This document shows, one piece after another, positions 1-6,905 of a stretch of 18,866 nucleotides of DNA; the first letter of the stretch is position 1, and every line of letters starts with the position of its first letter. Made by a program: the position numbers and the translations under genes. The notes beneath the pieces are model-generated. The model searched no databases, was not told where the DNA came from, and was given only the letters and a program-made list of their open reading frames with translations. The stretch covers positions 1-18,866 of the forward strand of contig CAYRHS010000047.1 in NCBI GenBank assembly GCA_964424125.1, in the 5' to 3' direction. The stretch is from CAYRHS01 sp964424125 (GTDB taxonomy: Bacteria > Actinomycetota > Acidimicrobiia > IMCC26256 > JAOSJL01).

Positions 1-34
1 GGGGTGGTTTGGTGGTCGTCTGGCCCCCAATGTT

Positions 35-58
35 GGGGGGGTGCTTGGGTGCCCCCCC
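35..58 (-). terminator. Possible terminator hairpin after rubrerythrin
   Basis: Seven G (35-41) and seven C (52-58) can form a GC-only stem with a 10-nt loop, about 35 nt past the rubrerythrin stop on the minus strand. An alternative stem, CCCCCAA/TTGGGGG (24-30 with 33-39), competes with it. There is no clear U-tract, so the terminator role is inferred from position only. Confidence 0.35.
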
Positions 59-92
59 GCCACCCAACTCGCCGCCCCGAGATGGGCGATGG

Positions 93-512
<420 letters not shown>

Positions 513-564
513 CGCTGCTCCTGTCTCGCTTGTTGGACTTGTGATCGGGTTGGTTGGGATTCGT

Positions 565-996
565 TCAGTCGTCGGCCACGGACGCGCACGCGTCGCAGAG
601 GCCCCGGTAGTTCACCTCCACGCTGTCGACCGAGAAGCCCCGCCGCGCGCCGCTCGGCAGGCGTGGCACCTCCTCGGGAACCGGTACGTCACGGATCATT
701 CCGCAGCGCACGCACACGAGGTGATGGTGGGTCTCCTCGGCGTTCGGGTCGACGCGCTGCGTCCCGGTCCCGAGGTCGATGAGGCGCACCTCGCCCATGT
801 CCGCCAGGTCGTGCACGGTCTGGTACACGGTCTTGAGGGAGACGGTCGACATCTCGTCGCGCACGCGCTCGTGGAGCGCCTCGACCGTCGGGTGCGAGTC
901 GTCGCCCCAGAGGTGCCGGAAGATGCACTGGCGCTGCGGTGTGACGCGCAGCCCTTCTTCCCGGAACCTGTCCGTGAGGGCTTCGGGTGTTCTCAT
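565..996 (-). CDS. Fur-family metalloregulator, PerR-like
   Basis: A 143-aa Fur-superfamily repressor. The N-terminal winged helix (about residues 5-80, with RVTPQRQCIFRHL and SLKTVYQTVHDLADMGEV) precedes a C-terminal dimerisation domain with a HHH metal-binding cluster and two CxxC pairs (CVRC, CDAC) of the structural zinc site. An Asp in QRVDPN sits near the position of the oxidisable-site Asp of PerR, and the next gene is rubrerythrin, so a peroxide sensor is more likely than an iron sensor; this is inference. The frame stays open further upstream, but ATG 996 is chosen because the protein then begins just before the Fur fold and a TAnnnT -10 lies 8 nt before this ATG. That spacing suggests a leaderless mRNA. 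The operator palindrome overlaps the promoter, suggesting autoregulation. Confidence 0.88.
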   Translation of the reverse strand: MRTPEALTDRFREEGLRVTPQRQCIFRHLWGDDSHPTVEALHERVRDEMSTVSLKTVYQTVHDLADMGEVRLIDLGTGTQRVDPNAEETHHHLVCVRCGMIRDVPVPEEVPRLPSGARRGFSVDSVEVNYRGLCDACASVADD

Positions 997-1004
997 CGAC
1001 CAGC

Positions 1005-1034
1005 ACCTTATCACCAACGATTGTCGAGAGACAA
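1005..1034 (-). promoter_or_regulatory. Promoter of the PerR-like/rubrerythrin operon
   Basis: Read on the minus strand, TTGTCT (1034-1029), an 18-nt spacer and TAAGGT (1010-1005) form a -35/-10 pair. The -10 ends 8 nt before the ATG at 996, so the transcript would start at or next to the start codon (leaderless). Confidence 0.5.
1021..1034. promoter_or_regulatory. Fur/PerR operator-like palindrome
   Basis: TTGTC-GAGA-GACAA is a perfect 5+5 bp inverted repeat with a 4-bp spacer. It covers the predicted -35 element of the regulator gene, which is where an autorepressor would bind. Actinobacterial Fur-type boxes differ between clades, so the match is to position and symmetry, not to a named consensus. 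Confidence 0.5.
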
Positions 1035-1124
1035 GGGCAGTCAGGCAACAGGCAATGGTAAGGTGAGCCTGCCCGAACGCACACCGATCGGGGCGGACGG
1101 GCGCCACCCGCGAGACTGACGGCC

Positions 1125-1571
1125 GTGTTCATCACCAGCCACGTCTACGCGGGCGCCGTCGTCGGCGCGCTGGCCGAGGACCGGGTGCTCCCCGCGTTCT
1201 GGGCGGGATTCTTCTCGCACCTGGCCATGGACGGGCTGCCCCACTACGGCGACGCCCGCCTCACCCTGGCCGACCCCGAGATCCTCCGGATGGCGCGCAT
1301 CGACGGCACGCTCGGTCTCGCCTCCCTTCTCGCGCTGGCCGCGACCGCGCCTCCGCCGCGCGGGGCCGTGCTCGCGGGCATGGCCGGTGCCTGCGTGCTC
1401 GACGTCGACAAGCCCGCCCAGCACTTCCTCGGGGTCAATCCGCTCCCTCGCTGGCTCGATCGGTTCCACAAGTGGATGCAGAACGAGGCGCCCGACCGGA
1501 TGTCGAACGAGCTCGTGGCCGGCGCGGCACTCGCGGCCGCGGCCTGGTTGGTCCTCCGCCGGACACGCTGA
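1125..1571 (+). CDS. Small membrane protein, possible membrane-bound metal-dependent hydrolase
   Basis: A 148-aa protein starting at GTG with MFITSHVYAGAVVGAL. Hydrophobic stretches lie at about residues 8-30, 60-85 and near the C-terminus (VAGAALAAAAWLVL), so it is probably an inner-membrane protein. Conserved-looking polar residues sit in SHLAMDGLPHYGD, LDVDKPAQHF and DRFHKWM. The His/Asp pattern near the N-terminus resembles the YdjM-like 'inner membrane-bound metal-dependent hydrolase' group, but I cannot confirm membership. No convincing ribosome site precedes the GTG. It converges with the reductoisomerase-like gene, whose stop is 24 bp away. Function is unknown. Confidence 0.65.
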   Translation: MFITSHVYAGAVVGALAEDRVLPAFWAGFFSHLAMDGLPHYGDARLTLADPEILRMARIDGTLGLASLLALAATAPPPRGAVLAGMAGACVLDVDKPAQHFLGVNPLPRWLDRFHKWMQNEAPDRMSNELVAGAALAAAAWLVLRRTR

Positions 1572-1595
1572 CCCGCGTCGAGCGATCGCGGCCGC

Positions 1596-2564
1596 TCAGG
1601 TACCCCCCGAGCCCAGCTGCTCCCGGATCGCGCGCTCGAACTCGGCGATGGCGGGGCCCGCGTGCTGCTCCTTGAGCGCCTTCAGCTTCGCGTGACCGGT
1701 CGCGCGTTCCGCGTCCCATTCGTCGGCGAAGCGGCCGTCCGCGATCTGCTCCACGAGCTCGTGCATGGTGGCGCCCACGTCGAGGTGGTCGTAGGCGCCG
1801 CGGCGCGAGAGCTGCCCGTACTGACTAGTCGGCGAGTGGTACTCGAGCTGTCCCGCGAAGCCCTCCTCGCGCAACAGCCGGTACGTCCGCTCGACCTCCC
1901 CGGAGAGGACGAGCTCGACGAGGACCGCCGCGAGCGGGATCCCCCGCTCGGTCATCTCGGTGACGAACGCTTCGCTCACGCGGGTCAGCGCGGGCGAGAG
2001 CGCCTGTTCCACCGCGAGGTCGAGGATCGCCTCCTGGCGCGCGGTGAGCTCGATCGCACCCTGCCGTAGCCCGCCGATGGCCTTGGCGACCGCGAGCGTC
2101 CGGTCCCAGGCGTTCCCGGAGTGGTCACGGTGCACCCCGACCGCGGTGATGAAGCCGACGCCTTCCTCGTAGCAGCGCCGCACCTCGGGGCCGAGCATTC
2201 GCGGCGCGACCATCCCGAGGTCGCACTCGGGCTCGAAGCGGCCGAAGGCGGGTGTGTAGCCGCTGGCAACGACCACGAGCGCGCCCCGTCGGGGCGCCAG
2301 CGGCAACTCCGCGATCACGTCGTCGGGGACCAGGACGCAGATGACGTCGGCGTCGTTCGCCTCCGGGATCTCGTGGGCGGGGAACCCTTCCGTCTCGGCC
2401 TGCCGGCGGGACTCGTCTGCCCGGGCGCAGACCTTCACGTCGAGTCCCGAGTCCCGCAGGTTGAGGGCCCACGACCGCCCCTGGTTCCCGTAGCCCACCA
2501 CTGCGATCGAGGACCGCTGGATCACGGCGACGTCGCCGTCGTCCTCGTGGAAGATCGTCGCCAT
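1596..2564 (-). CDS. Ketol-acid reductoisomerase-like protein with altered active site
   Basis: A 322-aa protein with the class I IlvC layout. The N-terminal Rossmann domain begins with VVGYGNQGRSWALNLRDSG (nucleotide loop GYGNQG, residues 24-29) and is followed by a helical C-terminal domain. True IlvC makes dihydroxy acids for valine and isoleucine synthesis using two Mg2+ and NAD(P)H. The magnesium-binding DLxxEQ motif is kept (Asp182, Glu186), as is a Ser in HSPTSQYG (244). However, the catalytic His of the HGF motif is Ser101 (ASGYTPAFG), the Lys of APKGPG is Arg122 (VAPRMLG), and the usual ExxxE pair of the C-terminal domain is not recognisable beyond Glu217. It may therefore be a dehydrogenase or reductase of another 2-oxo or 3-oxo acid. 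Start 2564 has GGGAG 6 nt upstream. The frame stays open to 2963, but that extension runs antisense to the neighbouring gene. Confidence 0.8.
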   Translation of the reverse strand: MATIFHEDDGDVAVIQRSSIAVVGYGNQGRSWALNLRDSGLDVKVCARADESRRQAETEGFPAHEIPEANDADVICVLVPDDVIAELPLAPRRGALVVVASGYTPAFGRFEPECDLGMVAPRMLGPEVRRCYEEGVGFITAVGVHRDHSGNAWDRTLAVAKAIGGLRQGAIELTARQEAILDLAVEQALSPALTRVSEAFVTEMTERGIPLAAVLVELVLSGEVERTYRLLREEGFAGQLEYHSPTSQYGQLSRRGAYDHLDVGATMHELVEQIADGRFADEWDAERATGHAKLKALKEQHAGPAIAEFERAIREQLGSGGT

Positions 2565-2602
2565 CGCCGACTCCCGAATCCCTGCGCCCGGATGCGCGAC
2601 GC

Positions 2603-2608
2603 AATCTA
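2603..2608 (-). promoter_or_regulatory. Possible -10 of the IlvC-like gene
   Basis: TAGATT on the minus strand fits TAnnnT and would give a leader of about 33 nt containing the GGGAG ribosome site. No good -35 is seen upstream. Confidence 0.3.
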
Positions 2609-2660
2609 GGCGGCCCATCGCCTCGAAGCTGCCGAGCCACCCGAGCGCCGGCCGGGACGA

Positions 2661-2689
2661 TTGCCCTGCCTCCCCGACGCGGCGATCAT
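2661..2689 (+). promoter_or_regulatory. Possible leaderless promoter of the acyl-CoA synthetase-like gene
   Basis: TTGCCC (2661-2666), a 17-nt spacer and GATCAT (2684-2689) precede the ATG at 2698 by 8 nt. No ribosome site is visible before that ATG, which fits a leaderless transcript. The -10 matches TATAAT at four of six positions. Confidence 0.4.
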
Positions 2690-2697
2690 GCCTGGCC

Positions 2698-4167
2698 ATG
2701 GCCTTGGTCGTGGGCGACGTCATCCGCCGAGGAGCCGCGGTGGCGCCGAACCGTCCGGCCGCCACGATCGGTGAGCTGAGCATCAGCTTCGGCGAGCTCA
2801 ACCGTTGGTCGAACCGCATCGCCCACGCCCTGCGCGGCGCCGGGGTCGAGCGCGGCGATCGGATCGCGTGGTGCGGCGGCACCGTGATCGGCGCGCTCCC
2901 GACGTTCGGCGCTCTGGCCAAGCTCGGGGCGGTGTTCGTGCCCATGAACCTGCGCCTCGCCACGGAGGAATGCGCCCGTGTGATCGAGCACGCCCGGCCG
3001 CGCTGGGTCGTCGCGGACCGGGCCCACGACGAACACGGCCGCGAGGCCGCGGGGTTGGCCGACGTCCCCTACCTCGAGGACCTCGCCGATCGCGCGCGGG
3101 CGGCCGCCGACGCCGAACCGGCCGGGCCGCCACCCGGCGAGGAGGACCCGCACGTCGTCTTCTATACGAGCGGCAGCACGGGCGCTCCCAGGGGCGTCGT
3201 GCTCTCGCACCGCGCGAACGTCCTGCGGACCTTCCCCTCGACCCAGGCGCCGGCGGGGGACTCGACAGTGTGCATGTTCCCGCTCTTCCACATGGCGGGC
3301 TGGTCGATGGCGCTCGGTGCGTGGCAGGCGCGCGCGCCCGTGCACCTCGTGCGCCGCCCCGATGCCGAGTCTTTGCTGCACGCGGTCCAGCAACACCGCG
3401 CAACGCGCCTGTACGCCATCCCCGCCGTGTGGGCACGCATCCTCGAGCACGCGCTCGGCGGCTATGACCTCTCGACCCTGCGCTTCGCCGACACGGGCAC
3501 CTCGGCGACACCGCCCGAGCTGATCGACGCCATCCGCGACGCTCTGCCCCACACCACGACCAGGGTCTTCTACGGCTCCACCGAGGCCGGACCGGGAACG
3601 GTCCTCGACCACGGGGACCTCCGTCGCAAGCCCGGCACCGTGGGCCTGCCCGCTCCGGGCGTCGAGCTGCGCCTCGAAGAGGACGGCGAGGTGTGCCTGC
3701 GCAGCGACTTCCTCATGTCCGGGTACCTCGACGACACCGACGCCAGCGCAGCCACCGTGCGCGACGGCTGGTACCACACGGGCGACCTCGGGGAGGTCGA
3801 CGACGAGGGGTACCTCTCCATCGTCGGACGCATTCGGGAGGTCATCCGCACCGGCGGTGAGGCGGTCTCACCCGCGGCCGTGGAAGCCGTCGTCGTGGAG
3901 CACCCCGCGGTCGACGACGTGGCGGTCGTCGGCGTCGCCGATCCGGACTGGGGCGAGCTCGTCTGCGCGTGCGTCGTGCCCGCGGGAGACCCACCGTCGG
4001 TCAACGACCTGCGCTCCTTCTGCCAGGGGCGTCTGGCCGACTTCGAGCACCCGCGGCTCGTACGCGTCGTGCGTGACCTCCCCCGGACGGCCGCCACCGG
4101 CCAGGTCCAACGGGCCCTCCTGGCCGAGCGCTTGGCCGCCGAACCGCGGCCGGCTCCCGCTGGTTGA
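2698..4167 (+). CDS. Acyl-CoA synthetase-like (adenylate-forming) protein lacking the usual catalytic lysine
   Basis: A 489-aa class I adenylate-forming protein, a family that activates carboxylic acids as acyl-AMP and then acyl-CoA. Visible core motifs: P-loop YTSGSTGAPRGV (156-167), FYGSTEAG (291-298), YHTGD (359-363) and hinge GRIREVIRTGGE (377-388). Length is near normal, slightly short. In the C-terminal motif usually ending TGK-x-x-+, the sequence reads TGQVQR: the lysine needed for adenylation is Gln469 (codon CAG). The P-loop lysine is Arg165 and the hinge lysine is Arg380. The last two are conservative; Gln469 is not. The protein may be thioesterification-only, weakly active, or use another residue. 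It is divergent from the IlvC-like gene and upstream of the TetR/oxidoreductase operon. The substrate is unknown. Confidence 0.85.
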   Translation: MALVVGDVIRRGAAVAPNRPAATIGELSISFGELNRWSNRIAHALRGAGVERGDRIAWCGGTVIGALPTFGALAKLGAVFVPMNLRLATEECARVIEHARPRWVVADRAHDEHGREAAGLADVPYLEDLADRARAAADAEPAGPPPGEEDPHVVFYTSGSTGAPRGVVLSHRANVLRTFPSTQAPAGDSTVCMFPLFHMAGWSMALGAWQARAPVHLVRRPDAESLLHAVQQHRATRLYAIPAVWARILEHALGGYDLSTLRFADTGTSATPPELIDAIRDALPHTTTRVFYGSTEAGPGTVLDHGDLRRKPGTVGLPAPGVELRLEEDGEVCLRSDFLMSGYLDDTDASAATVRDGWYHTGDLGEVDDEGYLSIVGRIREVIRTGGEAVSPAAVEAVVVEHPAVDDVAVVGVADPDWGELVCACVVPAGDPPSVNDLRSFCQGRLADFEHPRLVRVVRDLPRTAATGQVQRALLAERLAAEPRPAPAG

Positions 4168-4180
4168 ACGGAAGGTCCGC

Positions 4181-4209
4181 TTGCACCGTCACCCGGTGCA
4201 GAATAGCGT
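4181..4209 (+). promoter_or_regulatory. Promoter of the TetR/2-oxoacid oxidoreductase operon
   Basis: TTGCAC (4181-4186), a 17-nt spacer and TAGCGT (4204-4209, TAnnnT) make a good sigma-70-type promoter. The -10 lies inside the first operator palindrome. A 7-bp inverted repeat TGCACCG/CGGTGCA (4182-4188, 4194-4200) overlaps the same spacer and may be a further protein site or a weak end hairpin for the upstream gene. Confidence 0.6.
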
Positions 4210-4233
4210 TCTCCAAATGAAGAACGGTGTTCT
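4200..4233. promoter_or_regulatory. Tandem TetR-type operator
   Basis: Two 13-bp palindromes share half-sites: AGAATAGCGTTCT (4200-4212, one mismatch) and AGAACGGTGTTCT (4221-4233, perfect arms). Their centres (4206 and 4227) are 21 bp apart, two helical turns, so both would face the same side of DNA. The first covers the -10; the second lies just past the expected transcription start and before the TetR start codon. This is the expected place for autoregulation by the adjacent TetR protein. The half-sites resemble those of KstR-type operators (AAC..GTT), but the spacer is one base longer. Confidence 0.65.
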
Positions 4234-4239
4234 GAGCTG

Positions 4240-4884
4240 GTGCCGATGACCACGCTGGCCGACGTCGCGGTGCGCCGGGCGGTCGCCGACCAGGAGGCCG
4301 TCGCGACCGAGGAGGTCCACCGGCTGCTCGACGCCGCGTTCACGCTCGCAGCGCGTGCCGGGAACCTCGACCTGCGGGTGGCGGACATCGTCGCCGAGGC
4401 CGGGCTCTCCAACGTGGCCTTCTACCGCCACTTCCGCAGCAAGGACGAGCTGCTGGTGGCGCTCCTCGACGCGGGCCGACGTCAGCTCGTCGGCTACCTC
4501 GACCATCTCGTGGCGCGCGCCGACTCCGGGCGCGATCAGGTCAGGGCGTGGATCACAGGGGTTCTGGAGCAGGCGCGCAACCGCGACGCGGCCGCGGCCA
4601 CGCGCCCGTTCGCGGTCGACGGCGACCGCCTCGCCGACCGCTTCCCCGCCGAGACCACCCGCTCCGCCGACCTCCTGCGCGCGCCGCTGCGGGAAGCCGT
4701 GTCGGCGGCCGGCGGCGCCGAGCGCGACGCGGACGCCGTCTACCACCTCACGATGGCCACGATGCACGACGCGCTGCTCCGGCGCGAACCGCCCTCCGAC
4801 GAGGACGCCGAGCACCTCGTGGAGTTCGTGCTGGCCGGGATCGGCGCACGCCCCGGGGACGAGGGGCCTGCACATGGAACGTGA
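4240..4884 (+). CDS. TetR-family transcriptional regulator
   Basis: A 214-aa TetR regulator. The DNA-binding helix-turn-helix is at about residues 30-75, with LRVADIVAEAGLSNVAFYRHF and SKDELL, the usual TetR N-terminal signature. The remaining helical domain would bind a ligand and dimerise; the ligand is probably an acyl-CoA or 2-oxoacid-related metabolite, judged only from the genes it precedes. The start is GTG 4240 or ATG 4246; neither has a strong ribosome site. The stop overlaps the first oxidoreductase gene by 11 nt, so the regulator is the first gene of the operon it probably controls. The tandem palindrome just upstream is its likely operator. Confidence 0.9.
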   Translation: MPMTTLADVAVRRAVADQEAVATEEVHRLLDAAFTLAARAGNLDLRVADIVAEAGLSNVAFYRHFRSKDELLVALLDAGRRQLVGYLDHLVARADSGRDQVRAWITGVLEQARNRDAAAATRPFAVDGDRLADRFPAETTRSADLLRAPLREAVSAAGGAERDADAVYHLTMATMHDALLRREPPSDEDAEHLVEFVLAGIGARPGDEGPAHGT

Positions 4885-5482
4885 GCTCCTCCTCACCGGC
4901 ATCGGCGGTCAGGGCGTGCAGCTCGCGGCGCAGGTGCTCGCGCGTGCCGCCACGCTCGAAGGGCGCGCCGTCATGCTGTTCGGTCTCTACGGCGGGATGA
5001 TGCGGGGTGGGAACACCGACGCCACCGTCGTGGTCGGGGACGAGCCGCTGCGGGCCCCGCCCATCGTCTCCCGGGCGTGGTCGGCGATCGCGATGCACGA
5101 CGAGTACTGGGAACCCGTGGCGGCGAAGCTCGTGCCCGACGCCGTGGTCCTCGTGAACGACGAGACGTTCACGAGCCCGCTCCCCGAGGCGGCGCGCGCA
5201 CATCGCGTGCCGGCCACGAACCTCGCGGCCGAGGTCGACAGCCCGATCGCCGGCGCGCTGGTCATGGCCGGGGCCTACGCGGCGCTCACCGACCTCGTCG
5301 GGCTGGATCCGTTGCTGGCGGCGATGCGCGCCTCCATCCCGCCCTATCGCCGACAGCACGTCGAGGGCAACGAACGCGCCATCCGCGCCGGGTGGGACAC
5401 GCTCCCCCGCCACGGGGCGCCGGCGTGGGAACGCGCCGTAGCCGCCGCGTCCGCCACGATCGGAGCAGGAGGAGGGGCGTGA
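4874..5482 (+). CDS. 2-oxoacid:ferredoxin oxidoreductase, gamma subunit
   Basis: A 202-aa protein of the pyruvate/ketoisovalerate oxidoreductase gamma family. It begins MERELLLTGIGGQGVQLAAQ, with the glycine-rich GIGGQG typical of the N-terminus, followed by LFGLYGGMMRGGNTDATVVVG (short loop conserved in the family). In four-subunit enzymes the gamma chain helps bind CoA; the complex converts a 2-oxoacid, CoA and oxidised ferredoxin to acyl-CoA, CO2 and reduced ferredoxin. The start at ATG 4874 lies inside the end of the TetR gene; the stop overlaps the delta start as GTGA. The gamma-delta-alpha-beta order matches porGDAB/vorGDAB of anaerobic archaea and some bacteria. Whether the substrate is pyruvate, 2-oxoglutarate or a branched-chain 2-oxoacid cannot be read from this chain. 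Confidence 0.9.
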   Translation: MERELLLTGIGGQGVQLAAQVLARAATLEGRAVMLFGLYGGMMRGGNTDATVVVGDEPLRAPPIVSRAWSAIAMHDEYWEPVAAKLVPDAVVLVNDETFTSPLPEAARAHRVPATNLAAEVDSPIAGALVMAGAYAALTDLVGLDPLLAAMRASIPPYRRQHVEGNERAIRAGWDTLPRHGAPAWERAVAAASATIGAGGGA

Positions 5483-5748
5483 CCTCGACGATCACGTCCC
5501 GCGGCACCGTCACGATCGCGGTCGAAGCCTGCAAGGGCTGCGAGCTGTGCATCCCCGCGTGTCCGCCCGAGGTGCTGACGATGTCGGAGGACGTCAACCA
5601 TCTCGGCTACCACTACCCACAGCTGCACCCGGGCTGCACGGGTTGTGCGGCGTGCCTGATGGTCTGCCCGGACTTCGTGTTCGAGGTGTTCCGCTTCGAG
5701 CGTCCGGTTGCCACCAGGCTGGCCAGCGAGCCGGAGTCGGGGTCGTGA
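5479..5748 (+). CDS. 2-oxoacid:ferredoxin oxidoreductase, delta (2x[4Fe-4S] ferredoxin) subunit
   Basis: An 89-aa ferredoxin-like subunit that carries electrons from the thiamine site to external ferredoxin. Two cluster motifs are visible: CKGCELCIPACP (about residues 18-29) and CTGCAACLMVCP (about 53-64), the CxxCxxCxxxCP pattern of two [4Fe-4S] clusters. The GTG start is chosen because a strong GGAGGAGGGG ribosome site lies just before it and the gamma stop overlaps it (GTGA). It ends in another GTGA overlap with the alpha gene. The frame is open upstream inside the gamma gene, but that part has no ferredoxin similarity. Confidence 0.9.
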   Translation: MTSTITSRGTVTIAVEACKGCELCIPACPPEVLTMSEDVNHLGYHYPQLHPGCTGCAACLMVCPDFVFEVFRFERPVATRLASEPESGS

Positions 5749-6905
5749 GCGCATCGGCCCGCCCCGAGCGGCGGCTGATGGAGGGCTCCGAAGCGCTCGT
5801 GCGGGCATCGATCGCCGCGGGGTGTCGGTTCTTCGCCGGCTACCCGATGACACCGTTCACCGAGATCCTGGAGCACTTCGCTGCGCTCCTCCCCGACGCC
5901 GGCGGCACCTGCATCAACGCCGAGAGCGAGCTCGAGGCCGTCGGCATGGCGTGGGGCGCCGCCGCCACGGGCGCCCGGGCCGCGACCGGATCGACGGGCC
6001 AGGGCCTCTCGCTCATGCAGGAGTCGCTCTCGGAGATCACACTCGCCGAGCTGCCGCTCGTCGTCTTCAACATGGCCCGGGGTCAACAGGACTACTTCCA
6101 GGCGACACGGGGCGGCAGCCACGGCGACGCCCGGAACCTCGTGCTCGCGCCGCAGGACATCGCCGAGGGCGTCGAGCTCACCCAGACCGCGTTCCACCTC
6201 GCGGACAAGTGGCGCAACCCCGTGGTCCTCTACGGCGACTACCTCCTCGCGCACACCCAGGAGGCGGTCGCGCTCGAGGCCCGGGAATTCCCCCCGCTGC
6301 CCGCCAAGAATTGGGCCGTCGACGGGTCGACGGGTGGCTCCGGGGGTTCGCGCATCGTCACGCCCCTCGGCTTCGACAAGATCGGCCGGACCTCGCGTGG
6401 CCAGGAGGGCAACTTCCAGTACGCGGCGTCGAAGATCCCGGAGATGGAGGCGCGCGAGGTCCGGGTCGAGACCGGGTGGCTGGACGACGCCGAGACCGTC
6501 GTCGTCGCGTTCGGGACGCCGGCGAAGTTCGTCAAGTTCGCGATCGACGAGCTGCGCGCCGACGGGGAGCGCATCGGATGGGTGCGGCCCGTGTCGCTGT
6601 GGCCGTTCCCCTACGAGACCGTCGGCGAGGCCGCCGCGGTCGCGCGGCGCGTCGGCTCCTTCGAGCTGTGCACGGGCCAGATGATCGACGACGTCCGCAT
6701 CGGCGTCGCCGGGCGCGCGCCGGTTCGGTTCATCGGCGGCGTCTCCACCGACAGCTCGGGCTTCGGCGTCGGACGCCTCCTCGAGGTCGACGCGATCCGG
6801 GCGCGGATCCTGGCGCTGCACCGCGACGAGGAGCTCCCGCCCGTCCCGGGTGCCGACGAGCATCGCTTCGTGCCCGCGCCACACCAACTGGAGGTGACCC
6901 CGTGA
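5745..6905 (+). CDS. 2-oxoacid:ferredoxin oxidoreductase, alpha subunit
   Basis: A 386-aa alpha chain, beginning at GTG with the family's typical opening LMEGSEALVRASIAAGCRFF then AGYPMTPFTEI. Also seen are INAESELEAVGMAWGAAATG (where the pyrimidine end of thiamine diphosphate contacts the chain), GARAATGSTGQGLSLM and TRGGSHGDARNLVLAP. Length is normal for VorB/KorA-type alpha chains. Translation is probably coupled to the delta subunit by the GTGA overlap and to beta by another. The GGSHGDARNLVLAP region looks like chains usually annotated as 2-oxoisovalerate (VorB) or 2-oxoglutarate (KorA) types; I cannot decide between them by eye. Confidence 0.92.
   Translation: MSASARPERRLMEGSEALVRASIAAGCRFFAGYPMTPFTEILEHFAALLPDAGGTCINAESELEAVGMAWGAAATGARAATGSTGQGLSLMQESLSEITLAELPLVVFNMARGQQDYFQATRGGSHGDARNLVLAPQDIAEGVELTQTAFHLADKWRNPVVLYGDYLLAHTQEAVALEAREFPPLPAKNWAVDGSTGGSGGSRIVTPLGFDKIGRTSRGQEGNFQYAASKIPEMEAREVRVETGWLDDAETVVVAFGTPAKFVKFAIDELRADGERIGWVRPVSLWPFPYETVGEAAAVARRVGSFELCTGQMIDDVRIGVAGRAPVRFIGGVSTDSSGFGVGRLLEVDAIRARILALHRDEELPPVPGADEHRFVPAPHQLEVTP

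Noticed and set aside
1..92. G- and C-tracts at the left edge as a G-quadruplex or CRISPR-like repeat
   Set aside because: Tracts are irregular and best explained by one or two GC hairpins after the rubrerythrin gene; no repeat-spacer pattern is present here or anywhere in the window.
1059..1077. A partial match to the DtxR/IdeR iron box upstream of the membrane protein gene
   Set aside because: Only about 13 of 19 positions agree and the right half is poor; the neighbouring PerR-like operator explains the region better.
1580..1597. GAGCG/CGCTC hairpin between the convergent genes at 1571 and 1596
   Set aside because: The stem is only 5 bp with no U-tract and overlaps a stop codon; too weak to call a terminator.
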